Part shown: piece by piece, positions 28,301 to 37,322 of the stretch
How the letters are laid out: each line of letters starts with the position of its first letter
Position numbering within the stretch: position 1 is the first letter of the stretch
Source of the DNA: CAWJMN01 sp963844055
Lineage (GTDB): Bacteria; Planctomycetota; Planctomycetia; Pirellulales; Pirellulaceae
Assembly (NCBI GenBank): GCA_963844055.1
Contig: CAWJMN010000002.1
Coordinates: 930,001 to 994,000, forward strand
Direction of reading: 5' to 3'
DNA: 64,000 nt
Program-made: the position numbers and the translations under genes
The notes under the pieces: model-generated
Told to the model about the DNA's origin: nothing
What the model saw: the letters and a program-made list of their open reading frames with translations, nothing else
The model's database searches: none

Positions 28301-30536
28301 TAGTCGTTCCATCTCGATGGATGTGGGCTGCTTCAAACTCGATGACCTCGCCCGCGTTGATGCGTTCGGCGCGACCATGAGCTTCCGCGGCGGTACTGGG
28401 GGCATCGATCCTGAGAATCGAGGTGCCGATAAGTTCGGACGGCTCGTAGCCGTGCGTTTTTCGAACGGCAGGATTCGTGTACAGAATCCGCAGTGGAACC
28501 TCGGCATCTTCGTGATCGAGGACAAAGACCGGGTCGAGGTAGTATTCCGCAAGCACGCGAAACTTTTTTTCGCTCTCCGCGACTGCCGACTCAGCCTGCT
28601 TTCGCTGAGTAATATCGCGCGAGAGCCCCAGGATGGCAGGCCCCCCCTGCCAAATGATCAGCGTGGCACACACTTCCACTGGAAAGACTTTGCCTTCCTT
28701 GTTTTTTTGCAGCACTTCGAACGTTTGTGCCTCTCCTGCGAGAATCTTTTCGATGCGATCAGGAGCTTGGTCGGCCGCTTCCTGCGTATCGAGCAACTGC
28801 ATGATTGACTGCCCCAGAAACTCTTTGGCGGAATAACCGTAGAGCTTGGTTGCAGCTGGGTTGGAATGGATGATTCGAAGTCCATCTTCAATCGACAATA
28901 CAAACATGGCGTCGGGCAAGCTCTCCGCAAGCGAGCGGAACTTGCGTTCACTGTCGACGAGGGCCTGCTCGGCCAGCTTGCGAGCAGTGATATCTTGAAC
29001 CGTACCTAGCATTCGAATCGCTTTGCCGGTGCGATTATAGACATGCTGCCCCTGGCCCGAGATCCAACGGATTTCACCACTAGGCAGTACGATTCGGTAC
29101 TCTTTTCTGTAGTCCGTCTTTGACTCTAGGGCAAGCTGTAGATCGGCGATAACACCCGCACGGTCATCAGGATGGATTCGATCCGCAAAGTGATGAAGTT
29201 CTGCTTGGAATAGGTGGTCGCCTGAGTATCCAAATAGTGTGTAATGGAATTTTGACCAAACCAACTGGTTGGTTTGCAAATCCCAATCGAAGGTTCCCAT
29301 GCGGGCGGCATGGAGGGCGCTCCGAAGGCGATCTTCGCTGCGCTGGAGCGCTTCGCGAGCAGCCTTCTGTTCGGAGATATCCTGAATCTGGGAAACGAAT
29401 TGGATCGGGGTTCCATCCGAATTTTTAAGCAACGTGACTGTTAGCAGCGCCCAGACAAGATGTCCCTGCTTGTGGACATAACGTTTTTCGACCGAATACT
29501 TTTCGACCAGTCCATCCAATAGATATTGAAAGTGTTGGGCACAGCTCGCTAAGTCTTCAGGATGCGTGATGAGTGCAAAGTCGCGTGACAGGAGTTCTTC
29601 TTCGGAATATCCTACGATGCGACAGAAGGAAGGATTGACCCGCAAAAATTTGCCGTCGAAGCCGACCATGGCAATTCCGAATCCGGAATCGTAGAAGGTG
29701 CTTCGGAAACGTTGTTCACTCACCTGGAGCGCTTCGAGCGTTTGGACTTGGTCCTCAACGTCGGTACAGGTGCCGTACCATTGGTTGATCGCCCCATCGG
29801 CATCGCGTCCCGGGAATTGGCGAGCGATATGCCAGCGATAAACGCCATCATGTCGGCGAATTCGAAACTGAAAATCGACAGGGATTCCCGTACGTAATGC
29901 CGATCCCCAATCGCGCAGCGCACCGGGGAGGTCGTCCGGATGAATCACCTGCTCCCACGACCACCCCTTTAAGCCTTCGACGGAAATGCCGCAGTATTCA
30001 GGGGCTCGCGAATTCAAATAGTTTAGGGCACCATCGGGATCGGCCGTCCAAACGATTTGCGGGATGGCGTCGGCCAAATCGAGGAATCGCTGCTGACTGG
30101 CTTTGAGTTCAGGTGAGCGGTTATCCGTAGGGTAGGAGGATTTCTCTCGCTTGCGAAGCACCACGCCCCAGGGACCCCATTGCTTTGCCGGCGCAGGTTG
30201 TGGCGAGGCCAGATTGGACAGTCCGACCGTCACTGGAATTCGAACTTCGCCCTTTCCAAGAAGGATTTCTTCGCAATCCCAGGCAGAGCGTGAATGGAGC
30301 AGTGCTGCGGTCCGCGGAAACGATGCTAAGCGTGTGCCCCCTACTTCGAACAAGGTGTGCAAGGGTTGGCCGATCACCTCTTCGGAAGCGTACCCAGTAA
30401 TTAGCTCTGCACCACGATTCCAGGTTGTGATTAGGCCGTTTGGGTCCAGCAGCAGGAGCCCTTGATCGACGACGGCATCAACAAGCAGTGCAAAAGGGTC
30501 GCCGGAGGTGGCAGGCGATGAGGGTATCGTCGTCAT
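25374..30536 (-). CDS. Hybrid sensor histidine kinase with nine PAS-like domains and one GAF domain
   Basis: 1720 residues, no membrane helix, so a cytoplasmic sensor. PAS-like domains start near residues 15, 150, 275, 402, 532, 658, 958, 1088 and 1222, many ending in a PAC motif (QDIS, QDIT, RDIT). A GAF domain lies at about 785-950. HisKA has AHDFNN with H1358. The ATPase domain has NARD (N1470), DSGCG at 1513-1517 and GKGTGLGL at 1538-1545. The C-terminal receiver has AEDE at 1604-1607, phospho-acceptor D1651 (LTDVIMP) and K1701. The start at 30536 has GAGAG upstream. It probably lies in one unit with the FixJ-type regulator 259 bp upstream. The ligands of the PAS/GAF domains cannot be told. 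Confidence 0.93.
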   Translation of the reverse strand: MTTIPSSPATSGDPFALLVDAVVDQGLLLLDPNGLITTWNRGAELITGYASEEVIGQPLHTLFEVGGTRLASFPRTAALLHSRSAWDCEEILLGKGEVRIPVTVGLSNLASPQPAPAKQWGPWGVVLRKREKSSYPTDNRSPELKASQQRFLDLADAIPQIVWTADPDGALNYLNSRAPEYCGISVEGLKGWSWEQVIHPDDLPGALRDWGSALRTGIPVDFQFRIRRHDGVYRWHIARQFPGRDADGAINQWYGTCTDVEDQVQTLEALQVSEQRFRSTFYDSGFGIAMVGFDGKFLRVNPSFCRIVGYSEEELLSRDFALITHPEDLASCAQHFQYLLDGLVEKYSVEKRYVHKQGHLVWALLTVTLLKNSDGTPIQFVSQIQDISEQKAAREALQRSEDRLRSALHAARMGTFDWDLQTNQLVWSKFHYTLFGYSGDHLFQAELHHFADRIHPDDRAGVIADLQLALESKTDYRKEYRIVLPSGEIRWISGQGQHVYNRTGKAIRMLGTVQDITARKLAEQALVDSERKFRSLAESLPDAMFVLSIEDGLRIIHSNPAATKLYGYSAKEFLGQSIMQLLDTQEAADQAPDRIEKILAGEAQTFEVLQKNKEGKVFPVEVCATLIIWQGGPAILGLSRDITQRKQAESAVAESEKKFRVLAEYYLDPVFVLDHEDAEVPLRILYTNPAVRKTHGYEPSELIGTSILRIDAPSTAAEAHGRAERINAGEVIEFEAAHIHRDGTTIPIEVKAGLIPWNGRQVILGINRDISRRKQIEQLMLWQNRVLEQIATGVPLAETLDQIVDLVESQVPGATCSIVLLDEDLKHIRFVEGKKLPAAYRAAFDGVAIGPSVGSCGTAMFRGQPVIVSDIAQDPLWSDYAHIPLAYGLRACWSVPIFAPTVGEQTNLDKVVLGAFAIYHHEIAAPSPQDLATLESAAHLAGVAIGRDRALRAIRDSELRYSLISEITRSVTFGLRITPEGKMLVDWCRPRFGLLSGYTQDEINTGAPEKLFHPDDRARFKYLINEILAGQVVRSEVRYLRKSGETLNVLLHGKLLEPFSPSRDAIIIGGLLDITDLKTTEEALRKSEERFQLAVKGSNDGLWDWNVSDEDGYVYFSPRWKSMLGFDDYELSPTFETWVTLLHPDDRESAMQRVAVFLKDEHGIYEAEFRMRHKAGGYRNILSRAFAIRNEQGAVVRMVGTHQDITERKATELALRQSEEKLRFAQAIAHIGSWTYNVIDQVWVGSLEAERVCGITSGSCMDSEQLLAVAHPDDRKAVQDYWLMVLRGGRHECEYRHIVDGEAKWVHVWGTAECDNNGNPLAIHGITQDITVRRELEERIQQSQKMEAVGQLAGGVAHDFNNLLTVVLGYCNLLLEQTTLDDHKRRPITAIKEAGERAASLTRQLLAFSRKQMLAPVLLSLNELLLKSESMIRRLIREDVKMEFNLSPQLYWIKADPIQVDQVLLNLVVNARDAMPEGGTLTIKTSNVELGETRNFSDVDLPNGQYVKLSITDSGCGIPHDIKTRIFEPFFTTKRVGKGTGLGLSVVHGIVNQSGGHIRVQSTVSVGTQFDLYFPASLEEPQVKVPPSADVRVPIRGQETILIAEDEPVVRQMVRYTLESQGYHVLEAENGKDALEVARQCTRPIHLLLTDVIMPEMGGRQLAHLLRQDRPGIQVIFMSGYIDDEALLRGQNDDTETFLQKPFSSRVLIQKIHRAFENAG

Positions 30537-30795
30537 GGTGGCTCTCTAGCTAGGCCCTCCGTAAAAATGTTGGCAGGAAGAACCACGCAACAATGGAAAG
30601 CTTTAGCAACGAGCGATTGTACAAGTGGCTAGGAAAAGCGACTAGAGAAATGTGCATTTCCCTAGGTCACGGCGGACCGCAAATTGCTCGGCAATTGCCG
30701 CTTGAAATAGGGCGTTCTATTGCCAGAGGATCAGTTGCCCCTCATAGCGAACGAAGGGCCCCCCTCTAACGATTGCCCCGCATAGCGGCGCCGTT

Positions 30796-31599
30796 TTATA
30801 TGGGGTTAGATTTTCGCCCCTGAACTATTGTCGGGGAATTCGCGAAGTCGTTGGTGGAGCCCAAGGCTGCGCTGGCTGGGGACTGTCGATGCGGCGCTGC
30901 GAATCCGACGTGGCGGGAGCCTTGGGAGCTCAGCAACGTGACGAGCTTTACGAAGTCGCTAACAGTTTCTACACCGAGCTTTTCGAAAATGCTGTGGCGG
31001 CGAAGCTCAATCGTGCGCTGCCCTAAATCCAAGCGTGAAGCGATTACCTTGCTGGCAATGCCAGCAAACATCATCATCGCCACTTCGACTTCGGCCGGGG
31101 TGAGCAGGTCCCAACGTTTTTGAATACTGAGAACCTTTCGACGCCTTTCGAGCCCTTCCCGGCTCCATTCGCAGGCCTGGGCGACGTTTTCTCGCAATTG
31201 CTGGATGTCGAGCGGCTTAGGGAGGAAGGTCCAAGATCCCTTTTGCATGGCAGAAACGGCCATTCGTACGTTGCCGTATCCGGAAATGAAGATCACCGGA
31301 TAGCCGGAACGTTGAAATTCGTCTGCCTTGGCCTCCAGAGCCTTGAGGCCGTTGCCATCGGGGAGAAAGACGTCTAACAGAACGCAGCCAAATTGCCCCT
31401 CACGCCCTGGCATCGACTTGAGGAAGCTTTGGAGGCTGGTAAAACGCTCAACCTTTACACGAAGGGAGACCAAGCTATCCGCGATGAGATCGGCCACGTC
31501 CGACTCATCATCAACGATGGTAACGATGGCTTCTGCGGGAAAGTCCACTGGGTGGATTTCCGAAGTTGGGGGCGGAAGCTGCTGAATCTCGTCACTCAC
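30796..31599 (-). CDS. FixJ-family response regulator
   Basis: 267 residues from GTG 31599, with GAGG about nine bases upstream. The receiver domain has acidic D30/D31 (TIVDDES), phospho-acceptor D76 (LLDVFLP) and K128 (FLPKPL). A LuxR-type helix-turn-helix follows (LLTPAEVEVAMMMFAGIASKVIASRLDLGQRTIELRRHSIFEKLGVET). The N-terminal 20 residues and C-terminal 45 residues are low-complexity tails. FixJ-type regulators control transcription after phosphorylation by a partner kinase; the multi-PAS kinase encoded next on the same strand is the obvious candidate. Confidence 0.9.
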   Translation of the reverse strand: MSDEIQQLPPPTSEIHPVDFPAEAIVTIVDDESDVADLIADSLVSLRVKVERFTSLQSFLKSMPGREGQFGCVLLDVFLPDGNGLKALEAKADEFQRSGYPVIFISGYGNVRMAVSAMQKGSWTFLPKPLDIQQLRENVAQACEWSREGLERRRKVLSIQKRWDLLTPAEVEVAMMMFAGIASKVIASRLDLGQRTIELRRHSIFEKLGVETVSDFVKLVTLLSSQGSRHVGFAAPHRQSPASAALGSTNDFANSPTIVQGRKSNPI

Positions 31600-32196
31600 G
31601 ATGGTATACCTCGTCGAAAATCAAAGCTGCCGTGGGAACCGTTTGCGGCAACTCGCAGCGGTTCGGTCCATCTTAGTAACGTACTTGTCGCCCGAACGTA
31701 CCCACCAAATTCAATTTCTTTTAAGCACCCACATCAAAATGCGTTGATCCATTAAAGCTCTCGCGAAACTGGCAAATACCGCTGTTACAGTTGATTAGAT
31801 GATGAACTGGTTTCAGCAACCCAGCAACTGCTATGCGCACAATTAACTAATCGGATGTTTTGGTGCACAGAAAAAACTGAAGGACATTCGAAAACTGCCG
31901 CGTTTCAACGGGATTTTAGCGCACCAGACCTGTGTATTTTTCATCAGCAAATCGCCTTTGATAGCATTGCCAGCAAAGCTACCTGTGATTGCCAAGCAAC
32001 CAGAAAACTGGCGGTTGACCGCAGCATTCTGGTGCGCAAGGGGAAATGGTTTTTAGGCCGTACGAGGAAAAAAGAGGGCCAGGTCCAATTCTACCGGCAC
32101 TTGGATTCCACCCGGGGGTTAAAAGGATGGTTGGGGGGCTTTTGAGTCGCTAGCCACTGAGACACTTGCCACCCTAAATCCTGGAGGAACCATTCG
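31600..32196. other. 597-bp divergent intergenic region
   Basis: It separates the FixJ-type regulator (minus) from a secreted esterase (plus). The middle is AT-richer. An open frame at 31855-32145 (96 codons) has no ribosome site and no domain-like sequence and is not accepted. No clear promoter or RNA structure was identified. Confidence 0.4.
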
Positions 32197-33114
32197 ATGA
32201 TGCGCTGGCTCTGTCTTGTGGGTCTGTTGATTGTGTCGAGCGTTAGTACTTGTCTGCTTGCCGACGAGCCCAAGGATCAACCAAGCGCGGGACCAAAGGC
32301 GAAAGCAGTCGCTGAACGACGCATTGACCCGGAGAAGCTGAAGCGAATTCGTGAGCGATTGGAGAAGTCCAATGCCGACAACACGAATCTGAAACGAATG
32401 ACGTGGAAGGTGGGGGAGACCACGCGTGAAGCCCTCGTTTACATTCCCCCGGTAAATGACACCAAGGAGAAGCATCCCTTGGTGTTCGCCTTTCATGGGC
32501 ATGGCGGACGGGCGGAGTACTCGGCCCGCAAGCTGCCGATGCATGAACTGTGGCCGAATGCCATTTGTGTTTATCCGCAGGGACTACCTACACCCGTGCC
32601 GGTTATTGATGTGGAAGGCAAATTGCCGGGGTGGCAAAAGTACGAGGGGGATCAGGATGACCGCGACCTTCTCTTCTTTGACGCGATGCTCCAATCGTTT
32701 AAGGCGGACTATACGATTGATGCGAGTCGCATCTTTTCGACGGGGCATTCCAACGGTGGGTTCTTCACGTATGTCCTGTGGGCAGCGCGAGGTGACACCT
32801 TGACGGCAGTCGCGCCGATAGCGGCATTTGCCAATCCACGTGACTTCGATCGCCAAAAACCCAAGCCAGTTTTGCATATCGCAGGAGAGGCGGACCGAAT
32901 CGTCCCCTTCGCGCAGCAAGAACGAACCATAAAGCAGGTACGAAAGCTCAACGGCTGTGATGCAGAAGGGAAGGCTACTTCAAAAATGGTCACCAAGTAC
33001 ACATCCAAGGATGGCCCGCCGGTTGTCACGTACATTCACCCGGGCAGCCATGGCATACCTGATGATGCGCCGAAGCTGATCGTGGAGTTCTTTCAATCGG
33101 TGGGAAAGAAGTGA
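32197..33114 (+). CDS. Secreted alpha/beta hydrolase (PHB depolymerase / LpqC-like esterase)
   Basis: 305 residues with GGAGGAACC upstream. A signal peptide (CLVGLLIVSSVSTCLLADE) is followed by a basic coiled segment. The catalytic triad is legible: GHSNGG with S185, D233 in GEADRIVPF, and H285 in HPGSHGIP; the oxyanion region is FAFHGHGG (97-104). This is the pattern of polyhydroxybutyrate depolymerase-like or feruloyl-esterase-like enzymes (esterase family LpqC). The substrate is likely an extracellular ester. It is convergent with the next, much larger hydrolase. Confidence 0.85.
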   Translation: MMRWLCLVGLLIVSSVSTCLLADEPKDQPSAGPKAKAVAERRIDPEKLKRIRERLEKSNADNTNLKRMTWKVGETTREALVYIPPVNDTKEKHPLVFAFHGHGGRAEYSARKLPMHELWPNAICVYPQGLPTPVPVIDVEGKLPGWQKYEGDQDDRDLLFFDAMLQSFKADYTIDASRIFSTGHSNGGFFTYVLWAARGDTLTAVAPIAAFANPRDFDRQKPKPVLHIAGEADRIVPFAQQERTIKQVRKLNGCDAEGKATSKMVTKYTSKDGPPVVTYIHPGSHGIPDDAPKLIVEFFQSVGKK

Positions 33115-33147
33115 TCGCGATTTGGCTATGTTCGGCACAACAGGCGA

Positions 33148-35127
33148 CTATTTTTGCAGAGCAGGGAACTTCCACGCTTCATCAAAATAGCCGGCGTGCA
33201 ACACGGTCTCTTTTGGTGGCTGGCTGGGCGATTGAGCAGGGTCAACTTGCAGGATGGCCCAGTCACCCCAGCGAGGAAAGAGAAGGTAGTTGAACTTGTT
33301 GAGTTCTGACTCGCGGAATGTGTGGCCGCTGTTGATGACGACATAGCGTTGGCTAGCCGTGGGAAGCGGGCTGGGGGCAATGAGCGCCGGCAGATGGTCT
33401 GTCGAAGCGAATGTTTTGCCATCCATCTTTAGCGTTTCTTTCGACCACTCGATGGGGAGTTGTGGCAGCACCTTGGCGATCCAGGGATTACTGCCTGGGT
33501 CACCAAACAGGATGAGGTTGCGGTTTTGTACGTCGTCCGGCGTGACATCCACATCCTTCTTGATTGGAAGATCGCCACGAAAGTACTGCCGCCATTCTGC
33601 GGCGAAGCGGTCAAGGCTGGCATCGGCGTAGGCTTGTACGGCCGAGCTCCAAGGCTGGCCTGTTCCGCGAACGCAAAGGAACGGGGTGGTGAAAGCATCA
33701 TCGATGGGCCCTTGTAGGCCAGGGCGTTTTCCCAAGGACGAAGGCTTAGCGTCAACACTCTCGATCTGCCATTGGCCGCCGTTCAGCGCAAGGACCACTG
33801 GCCGAGGAGCCGCGACAATTTCCTTTGGGATTGGCAATTCGGCCGTACCGATGCGAATGGTGTTGGGGATCGATGGGAGCTGATCCAGCGCGATCGCCAT
33901 GCGCATGATGTTGGTGGGCTCTGCGATTTCTAAGGTCTGCTGCTGAAGCTTGGCAGAGAATTCTGCGCGTGAATAGTGCTGGCCGAGCTGTAGGATTTCT
34001 AACCAGTGGCAGCGATTGTGTTTCAGCGTCCAGGTGACAAACCGCAACTCTGCTGGGTGCCGCTTTCCCTTTTCCACATGCTGGCCGATCTGCCGCAGTT
34101 GCTCTGCATGGGTCTTTGGATCGATCACGTGCCCCGTTCCGGGCGAGATTAGGTTAATCATGGTTAGCCCTTCACGCTTCATCGCTTCTTCCATGATCAC
34201 ATGGGCCTGAAAGAAGACATCCTTTTCGCCGATGCAAGCGATGGCGGGTACAACGCCAGCATTGGCGGCATAGTCGACGGAATCGAGCATACGCAGGCCC
34301 AGCTCTTGATGCTGGGGAAGTTCGCCCACTACGACAAAGCCGGGAATCGGTGTCTCTGAAAAGCGGTGCGTGTCTACATAGCCGCAATAGGGACCTAGGG
34401 CGACGAAGCGATCTGGATGCTTGAGCCCCAGGTGCCATGTTCCCGAGGCCCCCATCGACATTCCCCGCAACACGATTCGGTCTCGGTCGATGTTATAGCG
34501 CTGACAGACGTTTTCAATCGCTTCGAATACATCGGTCTCGCCCGACCAGCGATAGCAGTTTTCGACTCGGCCCAAGGGGTGCAGTTCGATGTAGGGAACT
34601 TCTGGCGCGGAGCGAGTTTCGCCATCCCCTTCATCAAAGCGCGACAGGAAGCGAAGTTCACTCATGCCGACAGGCTTGGAACTGCCATGCAGAACGACAT
34701 CCAAACGGATGGGAATTTTGGGATCGTAGTTAGAGGGAATGATGAGGCCGTACGGTTGTACGGAGCCATCCACACGCGAGACATACCCAAGTGCCACTTT
34801 GCCACGACGAGATGTCCAAGAGGGGGATGCCTGCTGCAGGGCTTGCTGACGCTCGGTGCCACGCGTGACCGCTTTTTCTAGGAGGTCGATATCTGCTGGG
34901 GAATACTCTTGATCGTAGTCGAGTCCCCAGGTGAGCCCTTTGGCAAAAATGGCGGCATCGGCCCATGCGGCAGTCTTGGGAACTGCCTGCTTATCCAGAG
35001 CTTGGTGTAACGATTGTGCGCGCTCTTGCAGCGACTTCCTTTCCGACTCTGCCAATGGCTTTGTACTTTGTGCAAAACCGATGGAGGCCAAGCAGAGTAC
35101 CAACAATCCGCCCAAGCAACTTCGCAT
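33148..35127 (-). CDS. Secreted alpha/beta hydrolase (prolyl-oligopeptidase-like) with C-terminal extension
   Basis: 659 residues from ATG 35127, with AAAGGA upstream and a signal peptide (SCLGGLLVLCLASIGFAQ); the longer open frame from 35232 has a poor N-terminus. The hydrolase core shows LHGSS (146-150) and GMSMGASG with nucleophile S224. GTGH in ISPGTGHVID supplies the His. Residues beyond about 390 form an extra beta-rich domain seen in several planctomycete proteins of this type. The likely role is hydrolysis of an extracellular ester or peptide. Confidence 0.82.
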   Translation of the reverse strand: MRSCLGGLLVLCLASIGFAQSTKPLAESERKSLQERAQSLHQALDKQAVPKTAAWADAAIFAKGLTWGLDYDQEYSPADIDLLEKAVTRGTERQQALQQASPSWTSRRGKVALGYVSRVDGSVQPYGLIIPSNYDPKIPIRLDVVLHGSSKPVGMSELRFLSRFDEGDGETRSAPEVPYIELHPLGRVENCYRWSGETDVFEAIENVCQRYNIDRDRIVLRGMSMGASGTWHLGLKHPDRFVALGPYCGYVDTHRFSETPIPGFVVVGELPQHQELGLRMLDSVDYAANAGVVPAIACIGEKDVFFQAHVIMEEAMKREGLTMINLISPGTGHVIDPKTHAEQLRQIGQHVEKGKRHPAELRFVTWTLKHNRCHWLEILQLGQHYSRAEFSAKLQQQTLEIAEPTNIMRMAIALDQLPSIPNTIRIGTAELPIPKEIVAAPRPVVLALNGGQWQIESVDAKPSSLGKRPGLQGPIDDAFTTPFLCVRGTGQPWSSAVQAYADASLDRFAAEWRQYFRGDLPIKKDVDVTPDDVQNRNLILFGDPGSNPWIAKVLPQLPIEWSKETLKMDGKTFASTDHLPALIAPSPLPTASQRYVVINSGHTFRESELNKFNYLLFPRWGDWAILQVDPAQSPSQPPKETVLHAGYFDEAWKFPALQK

Positions 35128-35457
35128 GGCCGATCCTTTTGTGATTCGAGGGCCCATGTACGGAGAGAAACCGGCAATACTCAAACATGAGAGGGTGCCC
35201 CAAACGGTTTGACGGCGAGTAACACCAAGCACCGTTTGTACTTGCAGTGTAGCGGACAGGATTGGAGGTCATCCAGCTTGCCATGCGTTTTTCTGATGGT
35301 GAGGGTGTGCCTCAAAGGCTGTTGGGCTTGTCGGTTTGGGTTGGCGGCCGTGACTAGCAATGAACGGGTTCCCATGCTGGTCAGCTCGTGCCTGAAGGCA
35401 TAAACTCATTTTCTATTGGCTGCTGCATGCCCCCTTCCTCTTTCGGTGCAATCCACG
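35128..35457. other. 330-bp divergent intergenic region
   Basis: It lies between the large secreted hydrolase and the DUF1801 gene. Complementary arms CAAACGGT (35201-35208) and ACCGTTTG (35231-35238) are the only structure noticed. No small gene. Confidence 0.35.
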
Positions 35458-36264
35458 ATGGCTGGCAAACCTACGACCATTGACGAATACCTTGCCAACG
35501 TGGGTGAGGAAAAACGCTGCGCACTCGAAAAGTTACGCAAGGCGATTCGGGCGGCAGCACCACAAGCGGAAGAGTGTATTAGCTATCAATTGGCGGCATT
35601 TCGTCAAAAGAAAATGCTCGTGGGATTTGGTGCCACTTCTAAGCACTGCGCGTTTTACCTATTCAGTGGCTCTCTGGTGGAGAAGTTCCCAAAAGAACTT
35701 CAGGGCTACGACACAAGCAAAGGAACGATCCGCTTTTCGGCCGACAAACCCTTGCCAGCGACGTTAGTTCGCAAGCTTGTGAAGGCGCGCTTGGCCGAGA
35801 ATGCTGCTGAAGAGAACCCGAATGTGGCTACGAAACCCCCGACCACTACCAAGCGTACGACAAAACCGTTGGCGGCGGGTTCGCAAAAGGATGGAGAAGT
35901 GACCGCGTTTTTAAAGGTGCTTGACCATCCTCTAAAACCACTCGTGCAAGCCCTTCGAAAGATTATCCTCGGGGTCAGTCCCAAGATTCAGGAAGGGATC
36001 AAATGGAACGCTCCTAGCTTTCGCACACAGGAATACTTTGCGACGTTCCACCTTCACGCCAAGGACCAAGTTCGGTTGATCCTGCACAAAGGTGCCAAGC
36101 CCAAGGCCGCTTCTACCAAGGCAAAACCGATCGCAGATCCTGCCAACTTACTCCATTGGCTTGGCAAGGATCGTTGTATGGTGACTTTTAAAACCGCTCG
36201 CGAAGTGAAGTCGGCACGGGTTGCGCTTGAATCGGTATTGCGTGCCTGGATTAAGCAACTTTGA
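35458..36264 (+). CDS. Tandem DUF1801 (YdhG-like) domain protein
   Basis: 268 residues from ATG 35458; the open frame begins earlier at a TTG. The first DUF1801 domain is seen in IDEYLANVGEEKRCALEKLRKAIRAAAPQAEECISYQLAAFRQKKMLVGFGATSKHCAFYLFSG (excerpted positions about 7-87). After a Thr/Lys-rich linker (about 125-150) a second, more divergent copy follows (LKVLDHPLKPLVQALRKIILGVSPKIQEGIKWNAPSF). DUF1801 proteins are small cytosolic proteins of unclear function, possibly iron-related or stress-related. A two-domain fusion is less common than single-domain forms. Confidence 0.78.
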   Translation: MAGKPTTIDEYLANVGEEKRCALEKLRKAIRAAAPQAEECISYQLAAFRQKKMLVGFGATSKHCAFYLFSGSLVEKFPKELQGYDTSKGTIRFSADKPLPATLVRKLVKARLAENAAEENPNVATKPPTTTKRTTKPLAAGSQKDGEVTAFLKVLDHPLKPLVQALRKIILGVSPKIQEGIKWNAPSFRTQEYFATFHLHAKDQVRLILHKGAKPKAASTKAKPIADPANLLHWLGKDRCMVTFKTAREVKSARVALESVLRAWIKQL

Positions 36265-36363
36265 TTCTTTGCCTTCCGCGGCAAGTCGAGCGGCTAGGAA
36301 GGAGGTAAGCTATACCAAATCGACGCTCGTTGCACCTAACTTGCTGTAGGAGATGCAAGTCTA

Positions 36364-36774
36364 ATGCCGCCGCTTCAATGGAACGAAACTGACTTTCTCG
36401 ACTTCTTCAACGTAGACCCTGCCGTCGAAGATTATTTCGTCTCCTACAACTACGAAGTTGAACGCCACGGCCTGCGATTACTTTTGACGCTTTGGCAATT
36501 CGAAAGCGTGATCCAGGCATCGCTGTTTCGAGACCAATCGCATACTGCCCTTTTTACATTTGCCGCCTATGTTAGAGGCGAGGTTCGAGTAATCAACGAC
36601 AAGCGGGGCCGATACATCGACTTTGAAGACTGCATCATTGCTCCAGATCGGTTCTGGTACATGCAGGCTGGCGACCCGTTCGATTCACAACGCTTTCCAA
36701 TGTCAGTTACGGTACAACTAGTGATTGAGCCTGACATTCATATCGCGTTCTTGAATTACTTGAGTCGAACGTAA
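36364..36774 (+). CDS. Conserved hypothetical protein
   Basis: 136 residues with GTAGGAG about ten bases upstream. No signal peptide. The sequence is rich in aromatic residues (EDYFVSYNYEVERHGLRLLLTLWQFESVIQASLFRD), suggesting a compact beta/alpha domain similar in look to immunity-type or SMI1-unrelated small proteins. No family is recognised. It is a single gene 100 bp after the DUF1801 gene on the same strand. Confidence 0.65.
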   Translation: MPPLQWNETDFLDFFNVDPAVEDYFVSYNYEVERHGLRLLLTLWQFESVIQASLFRDQSHTALFTFAAYVRGEVRVINDKRGRYIDFEDCIIAPDRFWYMQAGDPFDSQRFPMSVTVQLVIEPDIHIAFLNYLSRT

Positions 36775-37322
36775 TGCGTGTAAATAATCCATCTGTGGTG
36801 CGTGGCCATGTCGGCATCTTGAGATGTACAAATAGATCCTCTGCGTTACAAAGTCATAGTCATAGTCCTTCCAGACCGACACTTTACCTAAGGGTGCGGG
36901 GGGATGGCCGTCGCTAACGCTTCCGGCTCTGAAAATGCATGAGATATGCCGAGGCACTGAGGAACCCTGGCCGCCCCCGAAACGAGTTTTTTCTGAGTAG
37001 CCAAGGTTCGCCCGGGGAACTTGCCAGTTCCATCCCAAAACTGCCTGACAAAGCAGCACAGACGATCGAGGGAGATCGGGAGGGAGGAGGCGACGGCGAA
37101 ACGCACGAAAAACACGAATTGGAAAGTAGGATGTGCAGGGCGTGAAATGGGGCGGAAAGGGGCGGAATTGCAAAGCACTGTGAAAAAAACATGGTCCAGA
37201 CCAGGGAAAGAAGCACTCGCCAAACGGTGAGAGCATTCCTAAACTATCGGCAAAGTGCCTCAGTCGCACTTATGGTTTCCTATCTATCCGCCAGCCTTCA
37301 TCGCAAACCCAGGAACGTTCCT
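36775..37322. other. 548-bp intergenic region, purine-rich second half
   Basis: No convincing gene. The first part has a short tandem AGTCAT. The second half (about 37060-37200) is strongly purine-biased on the plus strand and includes CGAAACGCACGAAAAACACG, which looks like degenerate dispersed-repeat DNA. Overlapping open frames on the minus strand are Pro/Phe/Arg-rich products of this bias and were rejected. Confidence 0.4.

Noticed and set aside
31855..32145. 96-codon open frame on the plus strand
   Set aside because: No ribosome site, no domain-like sequence and it sits in a divergent intergenic region; most likely chance.
36718..37269. 183-codon minus-strand frame in the 36.8-37.3 kb gap
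   Set aside because: Pro/Phe/Arg/Cys-rich product caused by the purine bias of the other strand, overlaps the end of the 136-residue gene, and has no motif.
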